Assembly (NCBI RefSeq): GCF_004369205.1
Contig: NZ_QFGA01000004.1
Span: 62,001 to 126,000, forward strand
Source: Pelotomaculum schinkii
GTDB lineage: Bacteria > Bacillota > Desulfotomaculia > Desulfotomaculales > Pelotomaculaceae
DNA: 64,000 nt
Direction: 5' to 3'
Position numbers and translations under genes: made by a program. How positions within the stretch are numbered: the stretch's first letter is position 1; every line of letters starts with the position of its first letter. The notes below the pieces were generated by a model. That model did no database searches and was not told where the DNA came from. It worked only from the letters and a program-made list of their open reading frames with translations. Below are positions 18,921 through 28,389 of the stretch, piece by piece.

Positions 18921-20243
18921 TTGAATTATGCAGACTTAGAGAGTAAAACACTGGTTGAACTTTACAAAATCGCCAAGGACCTTGAGCTACCGGGCTACTA
19001 TAAGTACCGCAAAAAGGAACTGATTTTTGAAATCTTAAAAACTCAGACCGAGAAGAATGGCCTTTTATATGCCAAAGGAGTACTGGATATCCTGCCTGAC
19101 GGTTACGGTTTCTTAAGACCCTTCCAATACCTTCCCAGTTATGACGATATTTACGTATCCTCATCACAAATCAGGCGTTTTGACCTTCGTACGGGTGACA
19201 TGGTGGCGGGTCAGGTGCGCCGGCCTAAAGAAAGCGAACGATACTTTGCCCTGCTGCGGGTAGAGCAGGTGAACGGCATTGACCCGCAGCAAGCCGAAAG
19301 CAGGCTGCATTTTGACGGACTCACCCCCCTTTATCCCATGGAGCGGATTAACCTGGAAACTGAACCGGATAAATTTTCAACCCGGATTATCGACCTGCTT
19401 GCCCCCATCGGCAAGGGCCAGCGCGGCCTGATTGTTTCCCCGCCCAAAGCCGGCAAGACCATTCTTCTTAAGGAAATTGCCAACAGTATCACCCGCAATA
19501 ACCCGGAAATTACTTTGATGGTCCTTCTTATTGATGAACGGCCGGAAGAAGTAACTGATATAGAACGTTCCGTGGACGGCGAGGTTGTCAGCTCAACCTT
19601 TGACGAACCGCCGGAAAATCACGTCAAAGTTGCTGATATGGTTTTGGAGAGAGCCAAACGGCTGGTAGAGCACGGTCAGGATGTGGTTGTCCTGCTGGAC
19701 AGCATCACCCGCCTGGCCAGAGCGCACAACCTGGTGGTCCCGCCAAGCGGGCGCACTCTTTCCGGCGGAGTCGACCCGGCCGCCCTGCATAAGCCCAAAA
19801 GGTTTTTTGGCGCGGCGAGGAAACTGGAAGAGGGCGGCAGCCTGACTATCCTGGCCACTGCCCTGGTTGAAACGGGGAGCAGGATGGACGATGTTATTTT
19901 CGAGGAGTTTAAAGGAACGGGCAATATGGAGCTGATTCTGGACCGGCGGCTGGCCGAAAGGAGGCTTTTCCCGGCTGTTGATGTACAGCGTTCCGGTACG
20001 CGCAAGGAAGAGCTGCTCTTATCCAGGGAAGAGCTGGAAATGATCTGGCAGTTCCGTAAATCCACCAACGGGGCAACCCCCTGGGAAGCCATGGATATGC
20101 TGGTCGAACAGATGAAGCGGACCAGGACCAACAAGGACCTGGTGGGCGCCTTTCTACACCTGCGAAGGGCCGAGGGGGGTTCCGTGAGCCGTCCCGAAAG
20201 CGGGCGCCGGGGCTCCTATACGGTAGGCGCTGACAGCAAGTAA
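18921..20243 (+). CDS. rho: Transcription termination factor Rho
   Basis: About 440 residues; hexameric RNA helicase that terminates transcription. It has an N-terminal helical Rho_N domain ([29 protein letters not shown]), an RNA-binding cold-shock-like domain ([14 protein letters not shown]), and a RecA-like motor with P-loop [22 protein letters not shown] and [11 protein letters not shown]. Two TTG codons compete. The GGGGGGG run (18908-18914) abuts TTG 18915 but is well spaced for TTG 18921, which I prefer. Length is normal, without the long insertions of actinobacterial Rho. A terminator-like hairpin follows at 20266. Confidence 0.96.
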   Translation: MNYADLESKTLVELYKIAKDLELPGYYKYRKKELIFEILKTQTEKNGLLYAKGVLDILPDGYGFLRPFQYLPSYDDIYVSSSQIRRFDLRTGDMVAGQVRRPKESERYFALLRVEQVNGIDPQQAESRLHFDGLTPLYPMERINLETEPDKFSTRIIDLLAPIGKGQRGLIVSPPKAGKTILLKEIANSITRNNPEITLMVLLIDERPEEVTDIERSVDGEVVSSTFDEPPENHVKVADMVLERAKRLVEHGQDVVVLLDSITRLARAHNLVVPPSGRTLSGGVDPAALHKPKRFFGAARKLEEGGSLTILATALVETGSRMDDVIFEEFKGTGNMELILDRRLAERRLFPAVDVQRSGTRKEELLLSREELEMIWQFRKSTNGATPWEAMDMLVEQMKRTRTNKDLVGAFLHLRRAEGGSVSRPESGRRGSYTVGADSK

Positions 20244-20265
20244 GGGATAACAAAGTATAATAAAT

Positions 20266-20319
20266 ACCTCTTCTGGCAAAACTAGCTATTGATTTTGCTT
20301 AGAAGAGGTGTGTTTTTTT
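20266..20319 (+). terminator. Terminator-like hairpin overlapping the RBS of the next gene
   Basis: ACCTCTTCT (20266-20274) pairs with AGAAGAGGT (20301-20309), extended inside by GGCAAAA/ATTTTGCTT; TGTGTTTTTTTG follows. The 3' arm contains the GAGGTG ribosome-binding site and the T tract contains the TTG start of the M23 peptidase. Formation of the hairpin would therefore both stop transcription and hide the RBS. Confidence 0.75.
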
Positions 20320-21208
20320 GACAAAGCAATTTTTTAATCTGCATATAAATTTGATTAGAGCTCTTACGGCGATGTTTCTGGCTGCTGTTATCCTATTGGG
20401 TACCAGTCCGGCTATGGCCCGTCTGGATGAGTTGATTGTTGGGAATAAATATATCTCACCCCCTGTGGCCCTGGTGGAGGATGACAACCAGAGCCTGTAC
20501 GAGGTCAAGCCGGGCGACACCCTCACGGATATTGCCAGACTCAACGGTATTTCCCTCGAGACACTGGCCTTAGCAAACAGGCTGCCTGACCGGGATCACA
20601 TTAAGGCTGGCCAGCGCTTAAAGATCCCCTCAGATTGCATCGTCCATCTGGTGCAGCCGGGGGAAACGCTGCTGGATATCTCTAAGCTCTACCACGTTAA
20701 TGTAAATGTGATAGCCGCCAGAAACGGGCAGGCGGACCCAAACACCATCCTGGCGGGGCAGAAATTGATGATTCCCCGCAGTTTCCCCGCCCTTGAACCC
20801 CTTCCTTCCAGAGGTCTTGCCGCGGGATGGTTGTCCTGGCCGCTATATGGCGCCATCAGCTCACCTTTCGGTTTGCGGGATGGGAAGCCCCACGAGGGAA
20901 TTGACATTGCCGTGGAAGAAGGCACACCAATCAGGGCGGCAGCGCCCGGCCGTGTGGTATTTACCGGTTCGAGAGGCACTTACGGCCTGGCCGTGATTAT
21001 CGATCACGGCGATGGATTACGCACACTGTACGCCCACTGCTCAAAAATCTTGGTTGCTGAAGGAGATCCGGTGGACACAACCACAGTCCTTGCCCTTGCT
21101 GGTAATACGGGCAAGTCCACAGGACCTCACCTGCACCTGGAAGTGCTCATGAACGGCACACCCTTAGACCCGCTGAACTACCTGGAACAGGAACATTACT
21201 ACGGCTAA
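20318..21208 (+). CDS. Secreted LysM-M23 peptidase (cell-wall endopeptidase)
   Basis: 296 residues. Signal peptide at the N-terminus (hydrophobic run AMFLAAVILLGTSPAMA, cleavage after about residue 34). Two LysM repeats follow (YEVKPGDTLTDIARLNG near 66 and HLVQPGETLLDISKLYHV near 110). A C-terminal M23/LytM zinc endopeptidase domain has HEGIDIAV with the first zinc His/Asp and HLHLEV with the last His, plus TLYAHCSKI between. It cleaves peptide cross-links of peptidoglycan outside the cell. The TTG start lies in the T tract of the preceding hairpin. A strong terminator follows at 21207. Confidence 0.92.
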   Translation: MTKQFFNLHINLIRALTAMFLAAVILLGTSPAMARLDELIVGNKYISPPVALVEDDNQSLYEVKPGDTLTDIARLNGISLETLALANRLPDRDHIKAGQRLKIPSDCIVHLVQPGETLLDISKLYHVNVNVIAARNGQADPNTILAGQKLMIPRSFPALEPLPSRGLAAGWLSWPLYGAISSPFGLRDGKPHEGIDIAVEEGTPIRAAAPGRVVFTGSRGTYGLAVIIDHGDGLRTLYAHCSKILVAEGDPVDTTTVLALAGNTGKSTGPHLHLEVLMNGTPLDPLNYLEQEHYYG

Positions 21209-21241
21209 AATGAGCTTCACCCTAAGGTGGAGCTTATTTTA
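21207..21241 (+). terminator. Terminator after the M23 peptidase gene
   Basis: AAAATGAGCTTCACC pairs with GGTGGAGCTTATTTT around CTAA; overlaps the stop codon region and ends in a T-rich run. Confidence 0.8.
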
Positions 21242-21421
21242 TTACAAAGAAGAAGCCGCCAAATCTTCTTGAAGCTCGTTTCCTGTTAAAGTTTATGGAT
21301 GGAACAATAACTGCCTGATTATGGGTGCAGAAGGATTTCAACAGCAATGAGCCAAGTGTTTGCCAGGAATAGGAGTATCAATTATAATATTGCAATAGGT
21401 TGTCTTTAGGGGGAATGGCCA

Positions 21422-22675
21422 GTGTACCGCCTGGTTTTTGCAGGGGAAGACGGTCGCCTTTATGACCACCACAGCCTGGGGGCTACCGGCCGCACCGGGG
21501 ACAGGTTTGTGGAGATAGCGGAGGAGGACCTGATTAAGCTGCCGCAAGGGGCTTCCCTGGTACTTGTGCCGGCCGGCGTCCCGCTCGGCGTAACGCGGTC
21601 CGGTCGTTTCACCCTGCTGGAGCAAAACCCGTGGAAATCCGGCCGTGCCTGGGCGGTGGGGGCACTCTTGCCCCAGGGCTATACCCGTACGCTGTTGCCT
21701 TCTTTTCAGCGCGGCAAACAAGAAAAACCGCTGCCTCTAATGGGTTATACAGCTGTAGCCTGCCGGAATGGCGAACTATATGCGGCTGCCCTGCCCACTG
21801 ACGACCCCGGGCCCTGGGATCCCTCGGCATACGACAGCGGGGACCTGCCGTTCCGGGTTAAACAAAAACAAAAAGATTATCCGGCCAACCGGATCATTCG
21901 CCAGCTGGCTCATTGCGCCCTGAATTACCACTGTTTTACCGCCCAAAACATTTTTTATGGCCGCTGGGAGGGCGGGATCCCTGTTTCGCCAAGGTGCAAC
22001 GCCAACTGTCTCGGGTGCATATCACTGCAGCCGGCTGAATGCTGCCCGTCACCCCAGTCGCGCATCAATTTCAACCCAACACCGCGGGAGGTGGCTGAGG
22101 TGGCGATCCCTCACCTGGAACCGGGGAACGGCGCCATCGTCAGTTTCGGGCAGGGCTGCGAGGGCGAACCTGCTCTGGCCTCGTCAGTTATTTCCGAAGC
22201 CATCGGCATGATCAGAGCTGAGACCAGTTCTGGCACCATCAATATGAACACCAACGGCGGGCATGCCGCAGGGATAGCAGAAATTTGCCGGGCCGGTCTG
22301 GACGCCATCCGTATCAGCCTGATCAGCGCCAGACCGGAGACTTACAACGCATACTACCGCCCTGCCGGCTTCGGCTTGGCAGAGGTCCGCAATTCCATTG
22401 CAAAGGCAGTTTCCGGCGGGGTTCAGGCTTCTTTGAACCTGCTCGTTTTTCCCGGTCTTACCGATCGGGAGGAGGAGGCGGCTGCTCTTATCGAGCTAAT
22501 CCGCGACACCGGGGTCAATATGGTCCAGTTGAGAAACCTTAATATAGACCCCAACCTGCTCTGGCGGCATGTGCCCTTATACAGTGGTTCCACTATGGGT
22601 GTCCCGGAGTTGGTGGATGCGTTGAGAGAATTGCCCGGCTTGACCGTTGGCAGTTACAGCCACCCGTTAGCGTAA
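21422..22675 (+). CDS. Radical SAM protein, function unknown
   Basis: 417 residues. The radical SAM cluster motif CX3CX2C is visible as CNANCLGC near residue 194, followed by further cysteines (CISLQPAECC), FGQGCEGEPAL, and NTNGG for SAM/ribose contacts. The first ~130 residues are a separate domain of unknown type (YRLVFAGEDGRLYDHHSLG). GTG start at 21422 with a weak GGGGGAATG upstream. It occupies the rho-rpmE interval and is transcribed alone after a 200-bp gap. A peptide- or cofactor-modifying role is possible; I see no partner gene that identifies the substrate. Confidence 0.85.
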   Translation: MYRLVFAGEDGRLYDHHSLGATGRTGDRFVEIAEEDLIKLPQGASLVLVPAGVPLGVTRSGRFTLLEQNPWKSGRAWAVGALLPQGYTRTLLPSFQRGKQEKPLPLMGYTAVACRNGELYAAALPTDDPGPWDPSAYDSGDLPFRVKQKQKDYPANRIIRQLAHCALNYHCFTAQNIFYGRWEGGIPVSPRCNANCLGCISLQPAECCPSPQSRINFNPTPREVAEVAIPHLEPGNGAIVSFGQGCEGEPALASSVISEAIGMIRAETSSGTINMNTNGGHAAGIAEICRAGLDAIRISLISARPETYNAYYRPAGFGLAEVRNSIAKAVSGGVQASLNLLVFPGLTDREEEAAALIELIRDTGVNMVQLRNLNIDPNLLWRHVPLYSGSTMGVPELVDALRELPGLTVGSYSHPLA

Positions 22676-22775
22676 TTGTCCGTACCTCAAGCGGGAGCCG
22701 GGAGGGGGCGAAATCTTAATAATGTTTGTCCTCGGGTATCCAAAGTAGCTTTTGCGGGCATGAATTCGCTGCATT

Positions 22776-22967
22776 TTACTTGGCCATTTTGTCAGACAAG
22801 AGCCGGCCGCCGGTTCCGATATTGTCCATATCATTTTCTTTAATCAGCGTAACAAAAGCCTGTTCAGGTATACTTAAAATCTCGCTTGCTTTTTGAGTAA
22901 GTTCCTTAACCAGCAGCGCCTTTTTGTTTCTGTCCATTTTACCTGCTTCAACTGTGATAACGGGCAT
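22776..22967 (-). CDS. 4-oxalocrotonate tautomerase-family protein
   Basis: 63 residues, the classic small tautomerase size. Catalytic Pro1 is next to the start Met (MPVITVEAGKMDRNKK). The VKELTQKASEILSIPEQAFVTLIKEND stretch and a closing GTGGRLLSDK are typical. RBS AAGGAGTG on the minus strand precedes ATG 22967. It is the only minus-strand gene in the first 45 kb. Enzymatic substrate unknown; most such stand-alone tautomerases act on enol/keto isomers of small acids. Confidence 0.88.
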   Translation of the reverse strand: MPVITVEAGKMDRNKKALLVKELTQKASEILSIPEQAFVTLIKENDMDNIGTGGRLLSDKMAK

Positions 22968-23176
22968 AATAACACTCCTTCATTTATGAATTTCAACTTA
23001 ATCTTAGCATTGTGATTTTATGGTGTAAATATGCTGCAAAAGTTTATGGCAGGCGAAAGGACGGCGAGTGCAGCAACTCTTCTTGCCCGGAACCCTGTTT
23101 GTGTTGCGGGGCAATAAAACGTATGCTATAATTAGGAAGTGTGTCCCTTTGCTATGTCAGGAAAGAGGTGAATAAA

Positions 23177-23383
23177 ATGAAAGAAAACATTCATCCGAAG
23201 TACGGGAAAATAACAGTTTCCTGTGTGTGCGGTGCGACCTTTGAAACCGGCTCAACCCAAAAAGATATGCGCGTGGAGATTTGCTCCAAGTGCCACCCCT
23301 TCTATACCGGATCACAGCGGACCATTGAAACCGGCGGCAGGGCCGAGCGTTTCCGTAAAAAATACGGCCTGACGACGAAGTAG
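23177..23383 (+). CDS. rpmE: 50S ribosomal protein L31
   Basis: 68 residues. The zinc-binding (C+) form: C16, C18, C36 and C39 are all present (CVC..CSKC), followed by HPFYTGSQ and the basic tail [11 protein letters not shown] 23177 lies seven bases after AGAGGTG; the frame is open upstream to 23141 but the family start is here. Position after rho matches Bacillus. A clean terminator follows. Confidence 0.96.
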   Translation: MKENIHPKYGKITVSCVCGATFETGSTQKDMRVEICSKCHPFYTGSQRTIETGGRAERFRKKYGLTTK

Positions 23384-23388
23384 GGCAG

Positions 23389-23416
23389 GTAGCAGAGCAC
23401 GAGCTCTGCTACTTTT
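23389..23416 (+). terminator. Terminator after rpmE
   Basis: Perfect 10-bp stem (23389-23398 with 23403-23412) around ACGA, followed by TTTTA. Confidence 0.8.
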
Positions 23417-23487
23417 ACTATGCGGCGCCGTCCGGTTGTTTTAAGTTGGGGTAGCAGCAGGCGCCTGTTTAAAAGGAAGTGAAATAA

Positions 23488-24363
23488 ATGTCTTCATTCC
23501 AATACGGCGGTCAGGCGGTCATTGAAGGAGTAATGATGCGTGGCCCGGATTCCCGCGCCGTAGCTGTCCGTAAGCCGGACCAGACCATTATTGTGGACGA
23601 AAAGACGGTAGGCTCCCTGACCAAGCGGGTGAAGTTTTTAAAGTGGCCCATGGTGCGCGGGGTGGTTATGCTAATCGAGTCCCTGGTTATGGGTATCGAG
23701 GCGCTTACCTTCTCAGCCGGTCAGGCCACCGGAGAAGAAGAAGAGCTAACCCCCGGCCAGATTTTCATTACGATTGCTGTTGCTCTCGGACTTGCCGTCC
23801 TGCTTTTTGCGGTTCTGCCTACTGCTGCGGCCCATATGTTGAACAGAATAGCCCCGGGCAGCTTGGTCCAGAACCTTATCGAAGGTTTCTTCCGTATTGC
23901 TATTTTTCTGGCTTATGTGGTGGCGATCGGACGGATGGCCGACATCCAGCGTGTATTCCAGTACCATGGAGCCGAGCACAAGGTCATCAACGCCTATGAG
24001 GCCGGAGACCTGCTCCAACCTGACCGTGTACAGCGGTATTCCACTTTGCATCCTCGTTGTGGCACGAGTTTCCTGCTGATTGTAATGGTCATCAGCATAC
24101 TGATTTTCTCCATGTTAGGCGAGCAGGTATTGTGGTGGAGGATACTATCCCGCGTTCTCTTGCTGCCGGTTGTAGCCGGAATTTCATACGAAGCGCTTAA
24201 ATTATCCGGTAAGTATGCTTCTACACCGTTATGCCGCTTTTTAATAGCGCCCGGACTGTGGTTGCAAAAACTGACTACCAGCCAACCGGACGATGGTCAG
24301 GTAGAGGTGGCCATTGCTGCTTTCGGGGCAGTGCTGAAGGAGAGCGATAAGAATGTTAAGTAA
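23488..24363 (+). CDS. yqhQ: DUF1385 (YqhQ-like) membrane protein
   Basis: 291 residues. The YQHQ/DUF1385 signature is clear: [16 protein letters not shown] at the N-terminus, [19 protein letters not shown], and [15 protein letters not shown] followed by [10 protein letters not shown] in the middle. Four or five transmembrane segments (near 90-115, 130-150, 190-215, 220-240). RBS AAGGAAGTG precedes ATG 23488. It overlaps prfA by 11 bases, so the two are translationally coupled, an arrangement common in Firmicutes. Function unknown. It sits where tdk lies in B. subtilis. Confidence 0.92.
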   Translation: MSSFQYGGQAVIEGVMMRGPDSRAVAVRKPDQTIIVDEKTVGSLTKRVKFLKWPMVRGVVMLIESLVMGIEALTFSAGQATGEEEELTPGQIFITIAVALGLAVLLFAVLPTAAAHMLNRIAPGSLVQNLIEGFFRIAIFLAYVVAIGRMADIQRVFQYHGAEHKVINAYEAGDLLQPDRVQRYSTLHPRCGTSFLLIVMVISILIFSMLGEQVLWWRILSRVLLLPVVAGISYEALKLSGKYASTPLCRFLIAPGLWLQKLTTSQPDDGQVEVAIAAFGAVLKESDKNVK

Positions 24364-25420
24364 ATTGGCCAGCCTGGAGGAAAGGTATGAAGAATTGGGT
24401 AACCTGATCGGGGACCCTGAAGTAATGGCAGACCTTCCTCTCTGGCAGCAGTACGTAAAAAGCCATGCCGACCTGACCGGCGTGGTTAACGTTTACCGGG
24501 AATATATGAAAATAAACAGGGAAATGCAGGAGGCGAAGGCCCTCCTGGCCGAGGATGCAGACGCCGAAATGCGGGAAATGGCCCAGCTTGAACTGGAAGA
24601 ACTGGCGCCTAAAAAAGATGAGCTGGAACAGCGCCTCAAATTGCTGCTGCTGCCCAAAGACCCTAATGACGATAAAAACGTGATTGTTGAGGTACGCGCT
24701 GGTACCGGTGGGGAAGAGGCGGGACTATTTGCCGCAGACTTGTTCCGCATGTACTCCCGCTATGCCGAGCGGCAGGGATGGCACACCGAGGTGCTTGACA
24801 ACAATCCCACCGACATCGGGGGTTTTAAGGAAATTATTTTTCTTATTAACGGAAAAGGCGCATACAGTCGCCTCAAGTTTGAAAGCGGTGTGCACCGCGT
24901 GCAGCGGATCCCCAGCACCGAGTCCGGGGGGCGTATTCACACGTCTGCCGCCACTGTGGCCGTATTGCCTGAGGCCGAGGAAGTCGATCTTGATATTGAT
25001 CCCAACGACCTGCGCATCGATGTTTTCTGCGCGTCCGGGCACGGCGGCCAGTCTGTCAATACCACCCAGTCCGCAGTACGCATTACCCACCTGCCGAGCG
25101 GTATTGTCGTCTCCATGCAGGACGAAAAGTCACAGCATAAAAACAAGGATAAAGCTATGAAGGTACTCATGGCGCGCTTACTTGACCGTGCTGAGGAAGA
25201 GCGCCAGCAAAAGATGTCCACAACCAGAAAATCCATGGTGGGCTCCGGAGATCGCAGCGAGCGCATCCGCACCTATAATTTTCCGCAAAACAGGGTGACC
25301 GACCACCGGGTTGGGTTGACCCTGCACCGTCTTGATACGGTTTTGCTGGGTGACCTGGATGAGATTATCGACACCCTGGTTACCACCGACCAGGCTGAGC
25401 GTTTAAAACAGGATAACTGA
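24353..25420 (+). CDS. prfA: Peptide chain release factor 1
   Basis: 355 residues. Reads UAA and UAG stop codons and hydrolyses peptidyl-tRNA on the ribosome. The GGQ loop is present in [16 protein letters not shown]; the PxT-type decoding motif of RF1 lies in [20 protein letters not shown]. The glutamine of GGQ is the substrate of PrmC, encoded next door. Start ATG 24353 lies inside the end of the DUF1385 gene. Confidence 0.97.
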   Translation: MLSKLASLEERYEELGNLIGDPEVMADLPLWQQYVKSHADLTGVVNVYREYMKINREMQEAKALLAEDADAEMREMAQLELEELAPKKDELEQRLKLLLLPKDPNDDKNVIVEVRAGTGGEEAGLFAADLFRMYSRYAERQGWHTEVLDNNPTDIGGFKEIIFLINGKGAYSRLKFESGVHRVQRIPSTESGGRIHTSAATVAVLPEAEEVDLDIDPNDLRIDVFCASGHGGQSVNTTQSAVRITHLPSGIVVSMQDEKSQHKNKDKAMKVLMARLLDRAEEERQQKMSTTRKSMVGSGDRSERIRTYNFPQNRVTDHRVGLTLHRLDTVLLGDLDEIIDTLVTTDQAERLKQDN

Positions 25421-25446
25421 TACGGCAGGCCAGGCTTAAACACGAT

Positions 25447-25597
25447 TTGTTCCTCTTCTCTGAAAATAACGGTACATCTGTTCAGCTCACAGAGCGAATC
25501 CAAAAAAATGCAGGTGCGAATTCATTCGCACAAACGTTACATTCGTTACACAAATCCGGCGCTGGCGGGCGATGTGCGATTGAAATGGCGCCTGCAT
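25447..25597. repeat. Dispersed palindromic element with conserved tail (inverted orientation)
   Basis: Core 25508-25597: ATGCAGGTGCGAATTCATTC at the left end, GTGCGATTGAAATGGCGCC plus CTGCAT at the right. The tail (25447-25507), read on the minus strand, is GGATTCGCTCTGTGAGCTG..ACAG..TTATTTTCAG and aligns with the tails of the copies at 43.1 and 50.2 kb. It fills the prfA-prmC gap. Confidence 0.85.
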
Positions 25598-25681
25598 CGC
25601 TTGGTATTTTCCATGATACGTGGCGCCGCGATCGCGGCGTGTGGAACGAACCTAAATATACACACAGTTGAGGAATGTAAT

Positions 25682-26557
25682 TTGTCCCAAACAATAAGAC
25701 AGATCCTCCAGGAAGCCAGAAGAAAATTGCAAAAGGTGGAGGGGGCCGCGCCGGCTCTGGATTCCGAAGTGCTGTTATCCCATGTCACCGGCCTCGACCG
25801 GGCCGGTTTATACCGGGAATGGGAATGCACTCTCCCGGCGCATGAGGAAAAATATTTTTGGGAAATGGTCATGCGGCGGCTTCTTGGAGAACCCGTGGCT
25901 TATCTTACAGGCTGCAAAGAATTCATGGGCCTGGACTTTAAGGTCAACCCTTCCGTTCTAATACCCAGGCCCGAGACCGAACTGCTGGTTGAAACAGCCC
26001 TGGCGCTGCTCCCGCCGGCGCCGCTGGTGATCGATGTCGGTACCGGCAGCGGGGCGATAGCGGTGAGCTTGGCTTCTTTTTTACCGGAGAGTATCGTTTA
26101 TGCCACCGACTGTTCGGGAGAAGCTCTGGAAGTGGCCAGGAATAATGCTGCCAGGCATGGTGTTGGATCGCGTGTGAGGTTTTTCCGTGGTGAACTTTTA
26201 GAGCCGTTGGCAGGCGTTGTCCCTGCCAACGGGGTGGACTTAATCGCGGCCAACCTGCCCTATATATCCTCAGACGAACTTGCCGGTCTCCCCCGCAGCG
26301 TCCGGCAATTTGAACCCGTGCTGGCTCTGGACGGGGGAAAGGGTGGCCTGGAACTTTACAGGCGGCTTATCCCCACAGCCGCAATATTATTAAAAAAGGG
26401 CGGTTTGCTCTTGCTGGAAATCGGTTTCGACCAGGCCCGGGATATGCTGGGGCTGTTAGAAACCAGTTGGGAAGCCGATATTGTCAAAGACCTGGCCGGT
26501 TTGGACAGGCTGGTAGTGGCCAGGTTATGCGACGGCGCAGAATGTAAACCCGCATGA
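25682..26557 (+). CDS. prmC: Peptide chain release factor N5-glutamine methyltransferase PrmC (HemK)
   Basis: 291 residues. N-terminal helical domain that recognises release factor (about 1-85), then a SAM methyltransferase with motif I VIDVGTGSGAIAVSLA. It methylates the GGQ glutamine of RF1, encoded just upstream. The catalytic motif, NPPY in most PrmC proteins, reads NLPY here (AANLPYISSDE). TTG 25682 is seven bases after GAGGA. The frame is open to 25508, but that upstream part is repeat DNA, not protein. Confidence 0.93.
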   Translation: MSQTIRQILQEARRKLQKVEGAAPALDSEVLLSHVTGLDRAGLYREWECTLPAHEEKYFWEMVMRRLLGEPVAYLTGCKEFMGLDFKVNPSVLIPRPETELLVETALALLPPAPLVIDVGTGSGAIAVSLASFLPESIVYATDCSGEALEVARNNAARHGVGSRVRFFRGELLEPLAGVVPANGVDLIAANLPYISSDELAGLPRSVRQFEPVLALDGGKGGLELYRRLIPTAAILLKKGGLLLLEIGFDQARDMLGLLETSWEADIVKDLAGLDRLVVARLCDGAECKPA

Positions 26558-26619
26558 CTCTGGCGAACCGGATGAGAACTTGCTCTTCTTTGACGGGGCA
26601 AAATATGAGGTAACTTTAG

Positions 26620-27726
26620 ATGACTCAAAAGATATTGGCCACAAGGTACATAAAAGTTGACCCGCTTCATCCTGACCCCAGTGTGATCCAGGCGTCAGGG
26701 GATATCCTGGCGCAGGGAGGGCTCGTGGCCTTCCCAACAGAAACCGTTTATGGACTTGGCGCAAATGCCCTGGACGGCAGGGCGGTAATGCGGATTTTTG
26801 AGGTCAAGGGACGCCCTTCCGACAACCCCATGATTGTCCACGTGGCGGATTTAGACCAGGTCAAAGATTTAGTGGAAAGTCTCTCCAGCTCGGCGCAAGA
26901 GTTGATGCAAGCCTTCTGGCCTGGGCCGCTGACCCTGGTCCTGCCGGCTGGCGGGGTGGTGCCGCCGGAGGTGACGGCGGGACTGCCGTCCGTAGCCATC
27001 CGCATGCCCGGACACGCAGTGGCGCTGGCCTTAATCAGAGCGGCCGGGTCGCCGGTGGCGGCGCCCAGCGCCAACCTTTCAGGCCGCCCGAGTCCTACCG
27101 TGGCTGCTCACGTAATGCAGGATTTGAACGGACGAATTGATATGATCCTTGACGGGGGTCCGGCCGGGGTAGGTGTGGAGTCGACCGTTCTCGATCTGAC
27201 CGGTCCGGTTCCCACGATTTTAAGGCCGGGAGGGGTTACTCCGGAGGCTTTGACGGGGATACTGGGTAAGGTGATGGTTGATCCGGCTGCGTTAAGCAGC
27301 CTGCAGGCAGCCAAACCGCGGTCTCCTGGGATGAAATATACTCATTATGCCCCCAGAGCTCCGCTCCTGCTGCTGGAAGGCGACCCGCGGGCCATCGCGG
27401 CAAAAATCAGGGAAATAGCCACAGAGTACCGCTCCAAGGGTAAGCAGGTGGGAATCCTTGCCTACTCAGACGGCGAGGATTATGCCGGGACAGGGCAGGT
27501 GGTCCTGGCCGGACAGAGGAGTAAACCGGAAACTGTAGCCGCTGGCTTATATGCAGCTTTGCGGCGTTTCAACGATTTGGAGGTCGACTATATCCTGGCT
27601 GAAGGCCTGCCGGAAAGCGGGGTAGGACTGGCTGTCATGAATCGCCTGAGAAAGGCTGCCGGAGGCAGAATTTTGCACGTTGTCGACCAGGATGCTGACA
27701 ACCTTGATAAAATGCATGATGAATAA
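26620..27726 (+). CDS. ywlC: L-threonylcarbamoyladenylate synthase (Sua5/YwlC type)
   Basis: 368 residues, the long two-domain form. The N-terminal YrdC domain (about 15-200; GLVAFPTETVYGLGANAL, KGRPSDNPMIVHV, SANLSGRPSPT) makes threonylcarbamoyl-AMP from Thr, bicarbonate and ATP for the t6A37 tRNA modification. The C-terminal Sua5 domain (about 225-350) follows PGMKYTHYAPRAPL. It lies 62 bases after prmC, with mntP and ywlE next, in the Bacillus order. Confidence 0.95.
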   Translation: MTQKILATRYIKVDPLHPDPSVIQASGDILAQGGLVAFPTETVYGLGANALDGRAVMRIFEVKGRPSDNPMIVHVADLDQVKDLVESLSSSAQELMQAFWPGPLTLVLPAGGVVPPEVTAGLPSVAIRMPGHAVALALIRAAGSPVAAPSANLSGRPSPTVAAHVMQDLNGRIDMILDGGPAGVGVESTVLDLTGPVPTILRPGGVTPEALTGILGKVMVDPAALSSLQAAKPRSPGMKYTHYAPRAPLLLLEGDPRAIAAKIREIATEYRSKGKQVGILAYSDGEDYAGTGQVVLAGQRSKPETVAAGLYAALRRFNDLEVDYILAEGLPESGVGLAVMNRLRKAAGGRILHVVDQDADNLDKMHDE

Positions 27727-27835
27727 ACTTCTCAGTTGGGAATAATTATCCTGAGCATAAACAAGTTTTCATCCGCTGCCGCTTCCGCGACAGCGATTAT
27801 ATAAGTTGTTCATGAAGGGCCAATAGGAGTGTGCC

Positions 27836-28378
27836 ATGAGCCTTATTACCTTGATAGTTTTAGCCGTTGCCCTGGGAACAGACGCCTTTTCGCTTTGTGT
27901 CGGCATCGGCCTGGCCGGAGTCAACCGGCGCCAAATCATCCTGGTGAGTTTGACCGTGCTTATTTTCCACATTGCCATGCCTCTGACCGGCTGGTTGGCG
28001 GGTGAATTCGCCGGCAACCTGCTGGGTCGCGCGGCTGCAATTGCAGGCGCCCTGCTGCTGGTCTATCTTGGCATTAAAATGGTTTGGGAAACCTGGCGGC
28101 ATCGCTTGGAGCAGGCGCCTGTCCGGGTTAATTTCAGTGTTGGCGGGTTGCTCCTGCTGGGGGCCAGTGTGAGCATGGACGCCTTGAGTGTCGGCTTTAC
28201 CCTGGGGACCCACCAGGTCAACCTGCTGCTGGTGGCGGGACTAATCGGAGTTGTGGCAGGTATAATGACCTTTACCGGTCTGGTTTTTGGCCGTTTTCTG
28301 GGCGGGTGGGTCGGTGAGAGGGCACAGTTGCTGGGAGGATTGGTTCTGGTGGGTATCGGCGCCAAAATGATTTTTTGA
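27836..28378 (+). CDS. mntP: Manganese efflux pump MntP
   Basis: 180 residues, six predicted transmembrane helices in two repeats of three. Each half carries an acidic MntP signature: ALGTDAFSLCVGIGL and GASVSMDALSVGFTLG. Exports Mn2+. Start ATG 27836 behind AATAGGAGTG. No yybP-ykoY (manganese) riboswitch is visible in the 109-bp upstream gap. Confidence 0.93.
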   Translation: MSLITLIVLAVALGTDAFSLCVGIGLAGVNRRQIILVSLTVLIFHIAMPLTGWLAGEFAGNLLGRAAAIAGALLLVYLGIKMVWETWRHRLEQAPVRVNFSVGGLLLLGASVSMDALSVGFTLGTHQVNLLLVAGLIGVVAGIMTFTGLVFGRFLGGWVGERAQLLGGLVLVGIGAKMIF

Positions 28379-28389
28379 GGTGTTATGAT

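Noticed and set aside
25508-25681. N-terminal extension of PrmC
   Set aside because: The extra 58 codons are the palindromic repeat read through by chance; a good RBS supports TTG 25682.
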